From Bdellovibrio bacteriovorus (GTDB lineage Bacteria; Bdellovibrionota; Bdellovibrionia; Bdellovibrionales; Bdellovibrionaceae): a stretch of DNA of 64,000 bases. Below the pieces are notes generated by a model. The model did not search any database. It saw only the letters and a list, made by a program, of their open reading frames with translations, and was not told the DNA's origin. The stretch spans positions 186,001 through 250,000 of the forward strand of contig NZ_LUKE01000003.1 of assembly GCF_001592735.1 (NCBI RefSeq), read 5' to 3'. The position numbers were made by a program, and so were the translations under genes. This document shows, piece by piece, positions 1 through 9,766 of the stretch (the stretch's first letter is position 1; each line of letters opens with the position of its first letter).

Positions 1-1926
1 AGTCGAGGCAAAATTAATTTTATCAACAATTCAAATCCCAAAGTTTTGTCTTACGTTCGGAAACTTGAGGGCGAGGGCATTGTGTGTGTGGTTAATCTTT
101 CTCGCAATGCGCAGTTTGTGGAATTAAACCTGTCAGAATTTAAAGGCGCAACGCCCACGGAAATTTTTGGACAAACAGAATTTCCAAAGATCGGGGAGGG
201 GGCCTATGTTTTAACCCTGGCCCCTTATTCCTTTTATTGGCTGCAAGTTTCGCAACAAGAAGCCGCTGAAAAAGCAGGATGGAGCACTAAAGAAACTCCT
301 ATAATCTTTGACGAAGATCCTTTGCAGACCTTGCGAGATCGTAAAGTCTGGGCGCCGCTTTCGAAATCAATTAAACACTATCTAATGCGCAGTCGTTGGT
401 ACAGCGGAAAAAACCGACGTATCAGTACGATTGAACTTGTTGAAAGCTTCCCAATCCCTATGCCTGACGAGGTCGGACCCGCACGTCTTGCTATTGTCAG
501 AGTTCATTTTTCTGAAGGTCTTGCAGAAAGTTATCTTTTGGGGCTGGGCCATGCAAAAGGAGCGCGCGCTAAAAAAATGCGCGATGAAAAACCCCAAGTC
601 GTTATCGGGGAAACCTCAAATGGCCATGATGGAGTGGTTTATGATGCCCTGATGGATGCAGACTTCTGTAAAAGCCTTTTAAAAGCCATGCTAACCAAAC
701 AAAATATCGCGGGATCTTTTGGTAAGATCATCTCTGAATTTTATGATATGGAGGACGATCAGGAAATTCCAGAGCCGCAGTTTAAAGGTTTTGATCAAAG
801 CAATTCATCCGTCTTATTTGGTGATAAGTACTATATGAAGTTCTACCGTCGCATCGAAGAAGGTGAAAATCCAGAGGTCGAACTGGGCCGATACTTAGGT
901 GAAAAGAACTTTAAAAGCACTTCGAAATATTTAGGCAATCTTTCTTATTTGCACGGCACCCAAGCTTCTTCGTTAGCGGTGGTGCAAAAAGTTGTCAAAC
1001 ATGAAATTGATGGCTGGAACCTCATCGTAAATCGAGTGGAGCAATTAGGCGAAAGGTTAATCACTGAATCAATGTTGGAAAAGTCTTCGTTGAAGCCGCG
1101 CTTGAAAGTGGAATTGCTGCCCGAAATGAATCCTTCGGTTGGTTATCAAGAAGTGGCTGGTTATTCCTTGATGCTGGCTAAACTTTTAGGCGAAAGAACG
1201 GCCGACATGCATCTCGCACTGGGTTCTGATGATCGTGATCCGGTCTTTATTCCGGAGCCTTTTACACCTTTCCACCAAAGATCCGTATTCCAAAGTTTTA
1301 GAAACTTGACCGACAAAGTTTTAAACCTTTTAGAAAATGCGCTACCTCAACTTGAGGGTCAGACCTTAGAGCTCGCTAAAAAAGTATTGGCCGCGCAAAA
1401 TCTTATCTATGATCGTTTTGCTTATATGAAGCATGTACCTTTAAGTGGATTGCGTACGCGTATCCATGGGGACTACCACCTCGGGCAGGTCCTTTATACG
1501 GGCGAAGATTTCTTGATTATCGACTTTGAAGGAGAGCCCGCACGCGGATTTGGGGAAAGAAAATTAAAGCGCAGTCCGCTAAAAGATGTGGCCGGTATGA
1601 TCAGATCTTTTGCCTACGTCGCCGAGTTTTCAAATCGCAAGTATGTGATCAAAGAACAAGACCGGGCTTCGCTGATGGATCACTTACATACTTGGACCAC
1701 GTGGATGAGTGTCGAATTCCTAAAATCTTACTTAAACAAAATGGCGGGCAGTGAACTTTTGCCAAAAGAAGATCGGCAGATTGAAAGTCTGCTTAAAATG
1801 TTCTTATTAGAAAAAGCCCTGTATGAAGTGGGCTACGAAATCCAAAATCGCCCCGATTGGGTGAATATTCCTTTAACCGGAGTTTTAGAGATTTTAGAAG
1901 ACGGGGACGGAAGTGAAAAACGCTAA
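1..1926 (+). CDS. treS: Trehalose synthase-maltokinase fusion, 5' end cut by the window
   Basis: The reading frame is open to base 1, so this is the 3' part of a larger gene (641 codons visible). The first ~70 residues match the C-terminal beta-domain of trehalose synthase (TreS, maltose/trehalose interconversion), with a typical ANLSR/LDLSEF-like stretch. The rest is a maltokinase, which makes maltose 1-phosphate from maltose and ATP. The kinase-like catalytic loop HGDYHLGQ is at visible residues 489-496 and the metal-binding IIDFEGEP is around 508. Fused TreS-Mak proteins feed the GlgE glucan pathway in other bacteria; glgE itself is not in view and could lie upstream. The 3' end overlaps malQ by 14 bases, so the two are translationally linked. 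The apparent TTG at 46 is internal and not the start. Confidence 0.9.
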   Translation, partial: SRGKINFINNSNPKVLSYVRKLEGEGIVCVVNLSRNAQFVELNLSEFKGATPTEIFGQTEFPKIGEGAYVLTLAPYSFYWLQVSQQEAAEKAGWSTKETPIIFDEDPLQTLRDRKVWAPLSKSIKHYLMRSRWYSGKNRRISTIELVESFPIPMPDEVGPARLAIVRVHFSEGLAESYLLGLGHAKGARAKKMRDEKPQVVIGETSNGHDGVVYDALMDADFCKSLLKAMLTKQNIAGSFGKIISEFYDMEDDQEIPEPQFKGFDQSNSSVLFGDKYYMKFYRRIEEGENPEVELGRYLGEKNFKSTSKYLGNLSYLHGTQASSLAVVQKVVKHEIDGWNLIVNRVEQLGERLITESMLEKSSLKPRLKVELLPEMNPSVGYQEVAGYSLMLAKLLGERTADMHLALGSDDRDPVFIPEPFTPFHQRSVFQSFRNLTDKVLNLLENALPQLEGQTLELAKKVLAAQNLIYDRFAYMKHVPLSGLRTRIHGDYHLGQVLYTGEDFLIIDFEGEPARGFGERKLKRSPLKDVAGMIRSFAYVAEFSNRKYVIKEQDRASLMDHLHTWTTWMSVEFLKSYLNKMAGSELLPKEDRQIESLLKMFLLEKALYEVGYEIQNRPDWVNIPLTGVLEILEDGDGSEKR

Positions 1927-3826
1927 TTTGTGGCGAAAAGCGGCCCGCATGAGCGGGGTGCAGACTGATTTTATCGATGCGAATAAAAAGCTCATAAAAG
2001 TTCCTTTGCCGACTTTAAAGGCCGTGGTTTGTCACTTGAACCAAAAAAAGATCGAACATGCCGACCCCTTAAAAATTATCGAAGAGCGCCGCGAGCGAAA
2101 AATATTTCGTCTGATCAGTCCAGTCCTCCTCGTGCATAAGGATCAGGTGCGCTCTACCGTTTATTTGCCTGAAAACACCGACGTCCGGTTGGTGCAGGTG
2201 ACCTTAAAAAAAGAAAACGGGGAAAGTCATCGGGTTTCCCCCATTTTTGAAAAAAGCCAAAGGATATATAAAACCACTCAAGGGCCGTATCAACGTTGGC
2301 AGTTTTCCATAAAAGAAAATCTTGATGTCGGTTATCATCAAATGTTTTTTCAGATAGGCGCTAGTGAAGTTAAGTGTCTCCTTTTGGTTCCTCCCAAAAA
2401 GCGCAAAATGGTCCCCGATAAGCTGCAGGGCTTATTTGCTCCGTTATATGCCATGCACAGCTCTAAAAGCTGGGGGCTCGGAGATTTGAGAGATCTTAAT
2501 GATCTTCAAGTGAAAGCCCAGTCTTGGGGGGTGGATTTTATTGGGACCTTGCCGCTTTTAGCGAATTTTTACGAAGGCCCGCACAAAGATATCAGTCCTT
2601 ACTCGCCCTGTTCGAAATTATTTTGGAATGAAATCTATCTTTATATTCCTGATTTGCTTCCAGAAGGATTTAAAGATCTTGAACTTCAAAATAAGATTCA
2701 AATCTTAAATGCGACGGCCTGGGTGGATTACGAATCCGTCTTTAGGTTAAAGAAAAACGTTCTTTCCCAATTGGCAGAAGAGTTTTTTAAGAACACCTTG
2801 CCGGAGGACTACCTTCTTTTTTTAAAAGAAAAACCATTGGTGAAAGAGTACGCGCAGTTTCGGTCTCAAGGTCGAGAAACAGAAACACAGTATCATCTTT
2901 ATGTGCAATATCACATGGAACGTCAAATGGCGCTCGTCGGAAAACATCTTTATCTTGATTATCCCGTCGGTGTTCATCCTGAAAGTTTTGATTGTGCCTA
3001 TTTTAGTGATTACTTCTTAAAATCGATGAGTGTGGGGGCTCCGCCAGATATCATGTTTACAGGCGGACAAAACTGGGGATTTAATCCGCTAGACCCGATC
3101 CATTTGCGCGAACTGCATTACGAATACTTTATTCAAACTCTTCGCCATCATATGAAAAAATCTTGTGTGTTGCGCTTAGATCATGTGATGGCCCTGCATC
3201 GTCTTTATGTTATTCCCGCTAATTCTTCTGCCGATTGTGGCGCCTATTTAAGATATAACGGGGATGAGCTTTTTGCGATTGTGGCAATTGAAGCCTATAA
3301 AAACAACGTGCTCGCCGTCGGTGAAAATCTGGGGACAGTGCCAGACATGGTCCAAGAATATCTTTTAAAGTATGAGATCTCTGGTATGTGGCTGATGGTC
3401 TTTGAGGGAGGAAAAAATCCCACCGAAAGCATTAAAAAAATTCCACCTAAAAACCTGGCGGCCTTTAGCACGCATGACATGCTTCCTTTTGCTGGCTTTG
3501 TCAAAAAAGAAAACACCTCGGCTTGGCGTCGAGATTTTTTTGAAAAATCCAACGCCGATTTATTTCCTAAGATGATGACCAAGATGGCTGAAAGTCCGGC
3601 TGAAATTTTATTGATCAATATTGAAGATTTGTGGCTTGAAGATCGACCACAAAATATCCCGGGGCGCTCGTCATTTCCAAACTGGCAAAGAAAACTGAAA
3701 TACAGCCAAGAACAGTGGACGTCCAATCCAGATTTTACAGATTTTATTAAGCGCTTAAAAGAACTCAGAAATACTCGGAGAACTCATGCAGACGATTTTG
3801 AAATCGGAAGACTTATATCTATTTAA
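1913..3826 (+). CDS. malQ: 4-alpha-glucanotransferase (amylomaltase, GH77)
   Basis: Cytoplasmic disproportionating enzyme that transfers maltosyl and longer units between alpha-1,4-glucans. At 637 residues it is of the long bacterial type with an N-terminal beta-rich domain (about residues 60-160) before the GH77 barrel. Visible signatures are [14 protein letters not shown] near 225, the nucleophile region LRLDHV (Asp ~423), the acid/base region GENLGTVP (Glu ~471) and STHDMLPF. The start is GTG at 1913 behind a GGGGACGGA purine run, overlapping the previous gene by 14 bases; the 3' end overlaps glgB by 41 bases. It supplies linear glucan chains to the branching enzyme encoded next. Confidence 0.93.
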   Translation: MKNANLWRKAARMSGVQTDFIDANKKLIKVPLPTLKAVVCHLNQKKIEHADPLKIIEERRERKIFRLISPVLLVHKDQVRSTVYLPENTDVRLVQVTLKKENGESHRVSPIFEKSQRIYKTTQGPYQRWQFSIKENLDVGYHQMFFQIGASEVKCLLLVPPKKRKMVPDKLQGLFAPLYAMHSSKSWGLGDLRDLNDLQVKAQSWGVDFIGTLPLLANFYEGPHKDISPYSPCSKLFWNEIYLYIPDLLPEGFKDLELQNKIQILNATAWVDYESVFRLKKNVLSQLAEEFFKNTLPEDYLLFLKEKPLVKEYAQFRSQGRETETQYHLYVQYHMERQMALVGKHLYLDYPVGVHPESFDCAYFSDYFLKSMSVGAPPDIMFTGGQNWGFNPLDPIHLRELHYEYFIQTLRHHMKKSCVLRLDHVMALHRLYVIPANSSADCGAYLRYNGDELFAIVAIEAYKNNVLAVGENLGTVPDMVQEYLLKYEISGMWLMVFEGGKNPTESIKKIPPKNLAAFSTHDMLPFAGFVKKENTSAWRRDFFEKSNADLFPKMMTKMAESPAEILLINIEDLWLEDRPQNIPGRSSFPNWQRKLKYSQEQWTSNPDFTDFIKRLKELRNTRRTHADDFEIGRLISI

Positions 3827-5678
3827 CGAAGGATCTCACCACCGCTCTTATATGCAGATGGGGGCGCATCCTTCAGCCAAAGAAGGTGTGTGGTTTTCTG
3901 TATGGGCGCCCTCGGCCCAAAAAGTGGCGGTGGCTGGGGATTTCAATGGCTGGAGTCATTCTCAACATCCTTTACATGTTTTAGATAACTCCGGCGTTTG
4001 GTCGGGTTTTGTTCGTGATGCTAAAATAGGTCAGCAGTACAAATTCATTGTCACGACGGCGCAAGGTCAAACACTAGAAAAAGCCGACCCGTATGCTTTT
4101 TATACCGAAGAGCCGCCACGCACGGCCAGTCGCATTTGTTCACTTCAATATGATTGGCAAGATGGCGAATGGATGAAAAATCGGGGGCGCGTGCAAAAAG
4201 CCGATCAGGCCATGTCGATTTATGAAATTCATTTAGGCTCTTGGAAAAGAAATTTAGAAGCCGGGGGGCGCTCGCTCACTTATCGCGAATTGGCTGCGGA
4301 ATTACCTAAGTACATGCAAGAAATGCAATTCACCCATGTCGAAATGATGCCGGTGATGGAGCATCCGTTTTATGGTTCTTGGGGATATCAGACGACGGGC
4401 TATTTTGCACCGACCAGTCGGTACGGGACTCCTCAAGATTTTATGTTTTTGGTGGATGAACTTCATCGACACCGCATTGGTGTCATTTTAGACTGGGTGC
4501 CATCGCATTTTCCCAGCGATCTGTTTTCGCTTTCCAATTTTGATGGGACGGCTCTTTTTGAGCATGAAGATCCTAAGCTTGGTTATCATCCGGACTGGAA
4601 CAGTTTGATTTTTAATTATGGCCGTCATGAGGTGCGCAGCTTTTTAATCTCCAGTGCGCTTTTTTGGTTAGACAAATACCACATTGATGGACTGCGCGTG
4701 GATGCGGTGGCTTCGATGCTGTACCTGGATTATTCACGAAAATCGGGGGAATGGATTCCAAATCGCTATGGCGGCAGAGAAAACTTAGAAGCCATTGAGT
4801 TTTTAAAAGATCTTAATCGCGCCGTGTATGAACATTTTCCCGATGTTCATACGATTGCCGAAGAATCTACCGCTTGGCCCCGAGTTTCAGCCCCCACCTA
4901 TATTGGAGGTTTGGGATTTGGCATGAAGTGGGACATGGGGTGGATGCATGACACCTTAGAATATTTCAGTAAAGATCCGATCCACCGCGGATATCACCAA
5001 AATCAATTAAGCTTTCGTATGATGTATGCCTTTCAAGAAAATTTCGTGATGTCGATTTCTCATGATGAGGTCGTTTACGGTAAAGGTTCCGTTTATAACA
5101 AAATGAGCGGCGATGAATGGCAGAAGCTCGCTAATTTGCGCACGCTGTATGCTTATATGTATGCCATGCCCGGAAAGAAGTTGTTATTTATGGGGTGTGA
5201 GTTCGCGCAAAAATCGGAATGGAATCATGAAAGCAGCTTAGACTGGCATCTTTTGCAAAATCCCGGGCACAAACAAATTCAGGATCTGGTGCGCGACTTA
5301 AATCATATTTATAAAACCGAATCCGCCCTGCACGTGATGGATTTCGAACCCGCCGGATTTGAATGGCTTGATGCCTCGGACAGTCACAACAGTGTTTATA
5401 GTTTCTTCCGTTATGATAAGGACGGTAACATAATTCTTTGTGCCTTTAATATGACTCCGATCCCAAGACATTGTTATCGCTTGGGTGTGCCGCAAAAAGG
5501 AAAGTGGCGAGAAATCTTAAATACGGATTCTTCAAGTTATGGAGGCAGTGGGGTGCAGAACTCGCCGGATCTTTCTTCAGAAGACATCTCCGGTCATGGC
5601 AGACCTCAAAGTTTGTGTGTAACACTGCCCCCGCTGGGAGCTGTATATTTAAAATGGGAGAAGTCTGATGGACACTAA
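3786..5678 (+). CDS. glgB: 1,4-alpha-glucan branching enzyme (GH13)
   Basis: Introduces alpha-1,6 branches into alpha-1,4-glucan (glycogen-like polymer). An N-terminal CBM48 domain (residues ~25-110, with AVAGDFNGW) precedes the GH13 barrel. Catalytic motifs are GLRVDAV (Asp ~306), IAEES (Glu ~359/360) and [12 protein letters not shown] (Asp ~427). The 630-residue length is normal for the family. The start ATG lies five bases after GGAG (3777-3780) inside the end of malQ. The family-conserved LYLFNEG begins near residue 10, which rules out a later start. It overlaps treZ by 11 bases. Confidence 0.95.
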   Translation: MQTILKSEDLYLFNEGSHHRSYMQMGAHPSAKEGVWFSVWAPSAQKVAVAGDFNGWSHSQHPLHVLDNSGVWSGFVRDAKIGQQYKFIVTTAQGQTLEKADPYAFYTEEPPRTASRICSLQYDWQDGEWMKNRGRVQKADQAMSIYEIHLGSWKRNLEAGGRSLTYRELAAELPKYMQEMQFTHVEMMPVMEHPFYGSWGYQTTGYFAPTSRYGTPQDFMFLVDELHRHRIGVILDWVPSHFPSDLFSLSNFDGTALFEHEDPKLGYHPDWNSLIFNYGRHEVRSFLISSALFWLDKYHIDGLRVDAVASMLYLDYSRKSGEWIPNRYGGRENLEAIEFLKDLNRAVYEHFPDVHTIAEESTAWPRVSAPTYIGGLGFGMKWDMGWMHDTLEYFSKDPIHRGYHQNQLSFRMMYAFQENFVMSISHDEVVYGKGSVYNKMSGDEWQKLANLRTLYAYMYAMPGKKLLFMGCEFAQKSEWNHESSLDWHLLQNPGHKQIQDLVRDLNHIYKTESALHVMDFEPAGFEWLDASDSHNSVYSFFRYDKDGNIILCAFNMTPIPRHCYRLGVPQKGKWREILNTDSSSYGGSGVQNSPDLSSEDISGHGRPQSLCVTLPPLGAVYLKWEKSDGH

Positions 5679-7338
5679 GCGCATCGGCGCCCATGTCAGC
5701 GGCAATAATGTCGAGTTTCGGGTTTGGGCCCCGCAAGCAGAAAAAGTGGAAGTTCTTTTGCCCGAAGCTCATTTATTAAGCCCGGAAGAAAAAGGATATT
5801 TTTCTGCCCGTATCCCAGGAATTAAAGCGGGGCAGTTGTACAAATTTCGTCTGAACGGAAAAGAGGAACTGCCGGACCCCGCATCGCGTTTTCAGCCCGA
5901 AGGGGTGCATGGTCCCTCCCAAGTGGTGGACGAGCCGTTTTCCTGGAGTGATCAGAGTTGGAAAGGGGTTCCTTTAGAGGAACTTGTTATCTATGAGCTG
6001 CATGTGGGAACTTTTACTGCTGAAGGAACTTTTTTGGCCGTCAAAAATCACTTGGCGCGATTAAAAGATCTGGGGATTACCGCGATAGAGATCATGCCGG
6101 TTTCTCAATTTCCGGGCAAACGAAACTGGGGCTATGATGGGGTGAGTCCTTTTGCGCCACAAAACTCTTACGGGCAAAAAAACGCACCAGAAGAATTAAA
6201 AAGCTTAGTGAATGAATGTCACAAACACGGCATCGCCGTTATTTTAGATGTCGTTTATAACCACATGGGGCCTGAGGGAAATTATCTGCCGAAGTGGGGG
6301 CCCTACTTTCAAGATAAATACAAAACCCCGTGGGGCGAAGCTTTAAATTTCGATGGCGAACACAGCGATGAAGTTCGCCATTATTTTTTACAGAATGTTC
6401 GCCAATGGATTGAAGAATATCATTTCGATGGGCTTCGTTTAGATGCGATCCACGCGATCTTAGATACGTCCGCCAGACCTTTTTTAGCCGAAGCCACTGA
6501 TCTAGCTCATGACTTGGCAGAAAAATTAGATCGCCATGTTTGGATGATTGCCGAAAGTGATGGCAATGACCCGCGAGTTCTGCAATCCACCCGTGAGGGT
6601 GGTTTAGGATTTGATGCTCAGTGGGCCGATGATCTTCATCATTGCATTCATTCTAACTTAACCAAAGAAAACGAAGGTTATTATTCAGACTACGTGGGCG
6701 AAGAAAAGATTTTAGACGTGTTTAAGCATGGCACTTATTTTCGTGGGCAGTATTCGGATTTTAGAAAACGCCGCCATGGAAGGCCTTACAGCTTAAAAGA
6801 TCGCCATCGCTTGGTAGTCTGCGCACAGAATCATGACCAAATAGGCAACCGCGCTCGCGGGGAAAGATTGGGGTCACTCGTGGATGAAGAAAAGCTAAAA
6901 GCGGCCGCGGCCTTAAATCTTCTATCTGGTGGGATGCCCTTAATCTTTATGGGGGAAGAAATTGGAGAGTCAAATCCCTTTGCCTATTTTGTGGATCATA
7001 CTGATAAAGAATTACGGACCGCCGTGCGCGAAGGCAGAAAAAAAGAGTTTGCTGCCTTCACTTGGAAAGGGGAGATTCCAGATCCCGGTGCTGAAGAAAC
7101 CTTTAATAAATCTAAGCCGCAGTGGTCTGAATTAAATTCGGAAAGAGGGAAAAAATTCACCGCGCTCTATAAGTCCTTAATTAATACATCTAAGGAGTTG
7201 CGTCGCCGGAAAGTTTGGAATCATCCGGATTTAGAAGTGAAGATCGTGAATTCAGTTTTACAGGCTCAGCTTAAAAATCAGTTTAAGCTTTCCATATCGC
7301 TTCAATCTCCGTATACGGCGGAGGTGTCTTATGAATAA
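5668..7338 (+). CDS. treZ: Malto-oligosyltrehalose trehalohydrolase (GH13)
   Basis: Releases trehalose from maltooligosyltrehalose made by TreY. The N-terminal CBM48-like domain opens with [15 protein letters not shown]. The barrel carries GLRLDAIHA (Asp ~259), MIAESDGND (Glu ~296) and [16 protein letters not shown] (Asp ~390); the last motif is the TreZ signature that separates it from glgB and glgX. The length (556 residues) fits the family. ATG at 5668 overlaps the glgB stop and follows a GAGAAG ribosome site. The gene lies two positions before treY with a GH57 gene between them. Confidence 0.94.
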   Translation: MDTKRIGAHVSGNNVEFRVWAPQAEKVEVLLPEAHLLSPEEKGYFSARIPGIKAGQLYKFRLNGKEELPDPASRFQPEGVHGPSQVVDEPFSWSDQSWKGVPLEELVIYELHVGTFTAEGTFLAVKNHLARLKDLGITAIEIMPVSQFPGKRNWGYDGVSPFAPQNSYGQKNAPEELKSLVNECHKHGIAVILDVVYNHMGPEGNYLPKWGPYFQDKYKTPWGEALNFDGEHSDEVRHYFLQNVRQWIEEYHFDGLRLDAIHAILDTSARPFLAEATDLAHDLAEKLDRHVWMIAESDGNDPRVLQSTREGGLGFDAQWADDLHHCIHSNLTKENEGYYSDYVGEEKILDVFKHGTYFRGQYSDFRKRRHGRPYSLKDRHRLVVCAQNHDQIGNRARGERLGSLVDEEKLKAAAALNLLSGGMPLIFMGEEIGESNPFAYFVDHTDKELRTAVREGRKKEFAAFTWKGEIPDPGAEETFNKSKPQWSELNSERGKKFTALYKSLINTSKELRRRKVWNHPDLEVKIVNSVLQAQLKNQFKLSISLQSPYTAEVSYE

Positions 7339-9766
7339 ATATCTTTGCTTGCACTTGCATTTTTATCAACCTCCGCGGGAAAACCCATGGTTAGGGGACA
7401 TTGAACTGCAAGAATCTGCTTATCCCTTTCACGATTGGAACGAGCGTATTAATAACGAATGTTATCGACCTAATGGCTTTTCACGCATTTTAAATGCTGA
7501 AGGACACGTCATCGATATTACCAACAACTATGCGACCACCAGTTTTAACTTTGGTCCGACATTACTATCATGGCTTGAAGAAAAAGATCCCGATACCTAT
7601 CAGAAAATTTTAGAAGGCGATCGTTTAAGCCTTAAAAACTTTAACGGTCATGGATCGGCCATTGCGCAAGGGTATAACCATTTAATTATGCCTTTAGCAA
7701 ATCGCCGGGATAAAGAAACCCAAATCATCTGGGGATTAAAGGATTTTGAAAAAAGATTTAAGCGTACTGCTGAATCTTTGTGGTTGCCTGAAACGGCCGT
7801 CGATATTGAATCATTAGAGATTATGGCTGATCACGGTCTGAAATACGTGATCTTGGCCCCAAGGCAAGCCCGTGCGATAAGATCCCTTCATACAAATGAA
7901 GCCTGGAAAGATGTCACCGGCGAGCAGGTGGATCCGTTAAAACCATACTTAGTTCGCTTGCCGTCAGGGCGGAGTATCGCCGCCTTTTTTTACAAGGGGC
8001 CGATCTCTAAGGCCGTGGCTTTTGAAGGTCTGTTACATAATGGTGAAACCTTTGCACATCGTTTGCTTCAAGGCTTTGATCACCACCGCGAAGAGTCTCA
8101 GCTTTTGCATATCGCGACGGATGGGGAAACCTATGGTCATCATCACCGTCACGGCGATATGGCCTTATCTTATGCCCTTTGGTATTTACAGCAGGGACAT
8201 CATGCGCGTATCACTAATTACGGCGAGTATCTGGAACTGCATCCTCCTCAGGACGAAGCGCAAATCTTTGAATCGTCTTCTTGGAGTTGTGAACATGGGG
8301 TGCAGCGCTGGTACCGCGATTGCGGTTGTGCGACCGGGGCTCATCCGGCATGGAATCAAGAGTGGCGCACACCTTTGCGTCAGGGCTTTGATTTTTTAAG
8401 AGATCACACCCTAGCTTCTTATGAAAAATTCATGCACGACCGCAAGGTGGATCCTTGGGCTATTCGCAATGACTATATTGATATTATCTTAAATAACGGC
8501 CTTGGAAATGTGGAAGCATTCTTGGGTCAATGGTTTCCGGAACATCGTTTTGCGGATGATGAGATCACAAAAATTCTTAAAGCCCTTGAAGGACAGAAGT
8601 ATTTGCTCTTTAGTTATACCAGCTGCGCCTGGTTTTTCGATGATATTTCGGGGATTGAAACTGTTCAGAATCTGCAATATGCGTTTAGGGCTATTGAGCT
8701 CTGTGAATCTGTCTTTCACTTAAATTTAAAAGAAGAATTTTTAAAGATCATTGAGCAGGGTGAATCCAATATTGAATCTTTTAAAAACGGCAAAGAGGTT
8801 TTTGAAAGGTTCGCGGAAAAATCCCAAGTCGATTTCTTTAAGATCGGCGTGCATTTTGCCGTGGCTTCGTTATTTAAGAAATTCGCTACGGCCAATGAAA
8901 TCTATAATAGTAAAATAACTTTGATTGACTTTAAGTCTTGGAAATCAGGGAAAACCCACTTGGTCTGCGGGCATGCGCGCATTCGTCTAAGATCTACTTT
9001 AGAACGCCAGCAGGTGGTCTTTGCCGCGCTTCATCTGGGGGACCACAATATCAGTGTGGGAGTCAAAAGATTTGAAAATGCCGATGATTATTTCAGTTTA
9101 GTGAATGAAGTGCGTGAATCTTTTGAGCGCGGGGACTTTTACGGCACCGTTCGCGTGATTGATCGCCTCTTTCCCGAAAACATCTATTCACTTGCAGACC
9201 TTGTTAAAGATGAAAGACTTTGGGTTGTTGATAATATCAAAGAGCAAGCCCTTGCCGAGACCGAGGAAAGTTTAGATCGACTCTACGAGCAACAATTCCC
9301 GTTAATGCGCTATCTTGCTAACGCTCATATGGACTTGCCCCGCGTTTTATTGAATGTGGCCGAATTTATTGAAAATCGCAATTTACGCCAAGAGCTGACG
9401 TCGGATCGGTTGGATATCGCAAAGATCCGTCACTGGTTGCAGGAAGCAGAAATGTGGCATTCGAAAATCGATTGGGACACGCTGGCCTTAGATTTAGAAA
9501 AGCGTGTTTTACAATTAACTAAAGAATTCAACGCAAATCCCAGCCTTTCTGTTCTTCAAAGCATTTTAGCTCTATTAGAACTTAATGAAGAATTTCCTTT
9601 CGGGATGGAAACAGGTCTCGTGCAAAATTGGTTTTTTGCTTGGACCAAAAAACTTTCTTGGCCGATAGAAAAAACCGCCGAATTAAATGCACTCTGTGAA
9701 AGTATTGGACGACGTTTAAAGGTACATATTCATGAAAAAACAACCACTCAACACCTTTCGCACTAG
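7331..9766 (+). CDS. Glycoside hydrolase family 57 protein with DUF3536
   Basis: An 811-residue GH57-type protein. The N terminus CLHLHFYQPPRENPW is the substrate-pocket motif of the family. The predicted nucleophile sits in WLPETA (Glu ~154), and TDGETYGHHH (Asp ~264) is the likely acid motif. The C-terminal half (residues ~400-800) matches the all-helical DUF3536 arrangement. GH57 enzymes act on alpha-1,4/1,6-glucans (amylases, branching enzymes, 4-alpha-glucanotransferases), but the activity of this subgroup is not something I can assign. A strong CGGAGGTG ribosome site (7319-7326) precedes the ATG. Overlaps of 8 bases with treZ and 35 bases with treY place it firmly in the trehalose/glucan operon. 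Confidence 0.85.
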   Translation: MNKYLCLHLHFYQPPRENPWLGDIELQESAYPFHDWNERINNECYRPNGFSRILNAEGHVIDITNNYATTSFNFGPTLLSWLEEKDPDTYQKILEGDRLSLKNFNGHGSAIAQGYNHLIMPLANRRDKETQIIWGLKDFEKRFKRTAESLWLPETAVDIESLEIMADHGLKYVILAPRQARAIRSLHTNEAWKDVTGEQVDPLKPYLVRLPSGRSIAAFFYKGPISKAVAFEGLLHNGETFAHRLLQGFDHHREESQLLHIATDGETYGHHHRHGDMALSYALWYLQQGHHARITNYGEYLELHPPQDEAQIFESSSWSCEHGVQRWYRDCGCATGAHPAWNQEWRTPLRQGFDFLRDHTLASYEKFMHDRKVDPWAIRNDYIDIILNNGLGNVEAFLGQWFPEHRFADDEITKILKALEGQKYLLFSYTSCAWFFDDISGIETVQNLQYAFRAIELCESVFHLNLKEEFLKIIEQGESNIESFKNGKEVFERFAEKSQVDFFKIGVHFAVASLFKKFATANEIYNSKITLIDFKSWKSGKTHLVCGHARIRLRSTLERQQVVFAALHLGDHNISVGVKRFENADDYFSLVNEVRESFERGDFYGTVRVIDRLFPENIYSLADLVKDERLWVVDNIKEQALAETEESLDRLYEQQFPLMRYLANAHMDLPRVLLNVAEFIENRNLRQELTSDRLDIAKIRHWLQEAEMWHSKIDWDTLALDLEKRVLQLTKEFNANPSLSVLQSILALLELNEEFPFGMETGLVQNWFFAWTKKLSWPIEKTAELNALCESIGRRLKVHIHEKTTTQHLSH

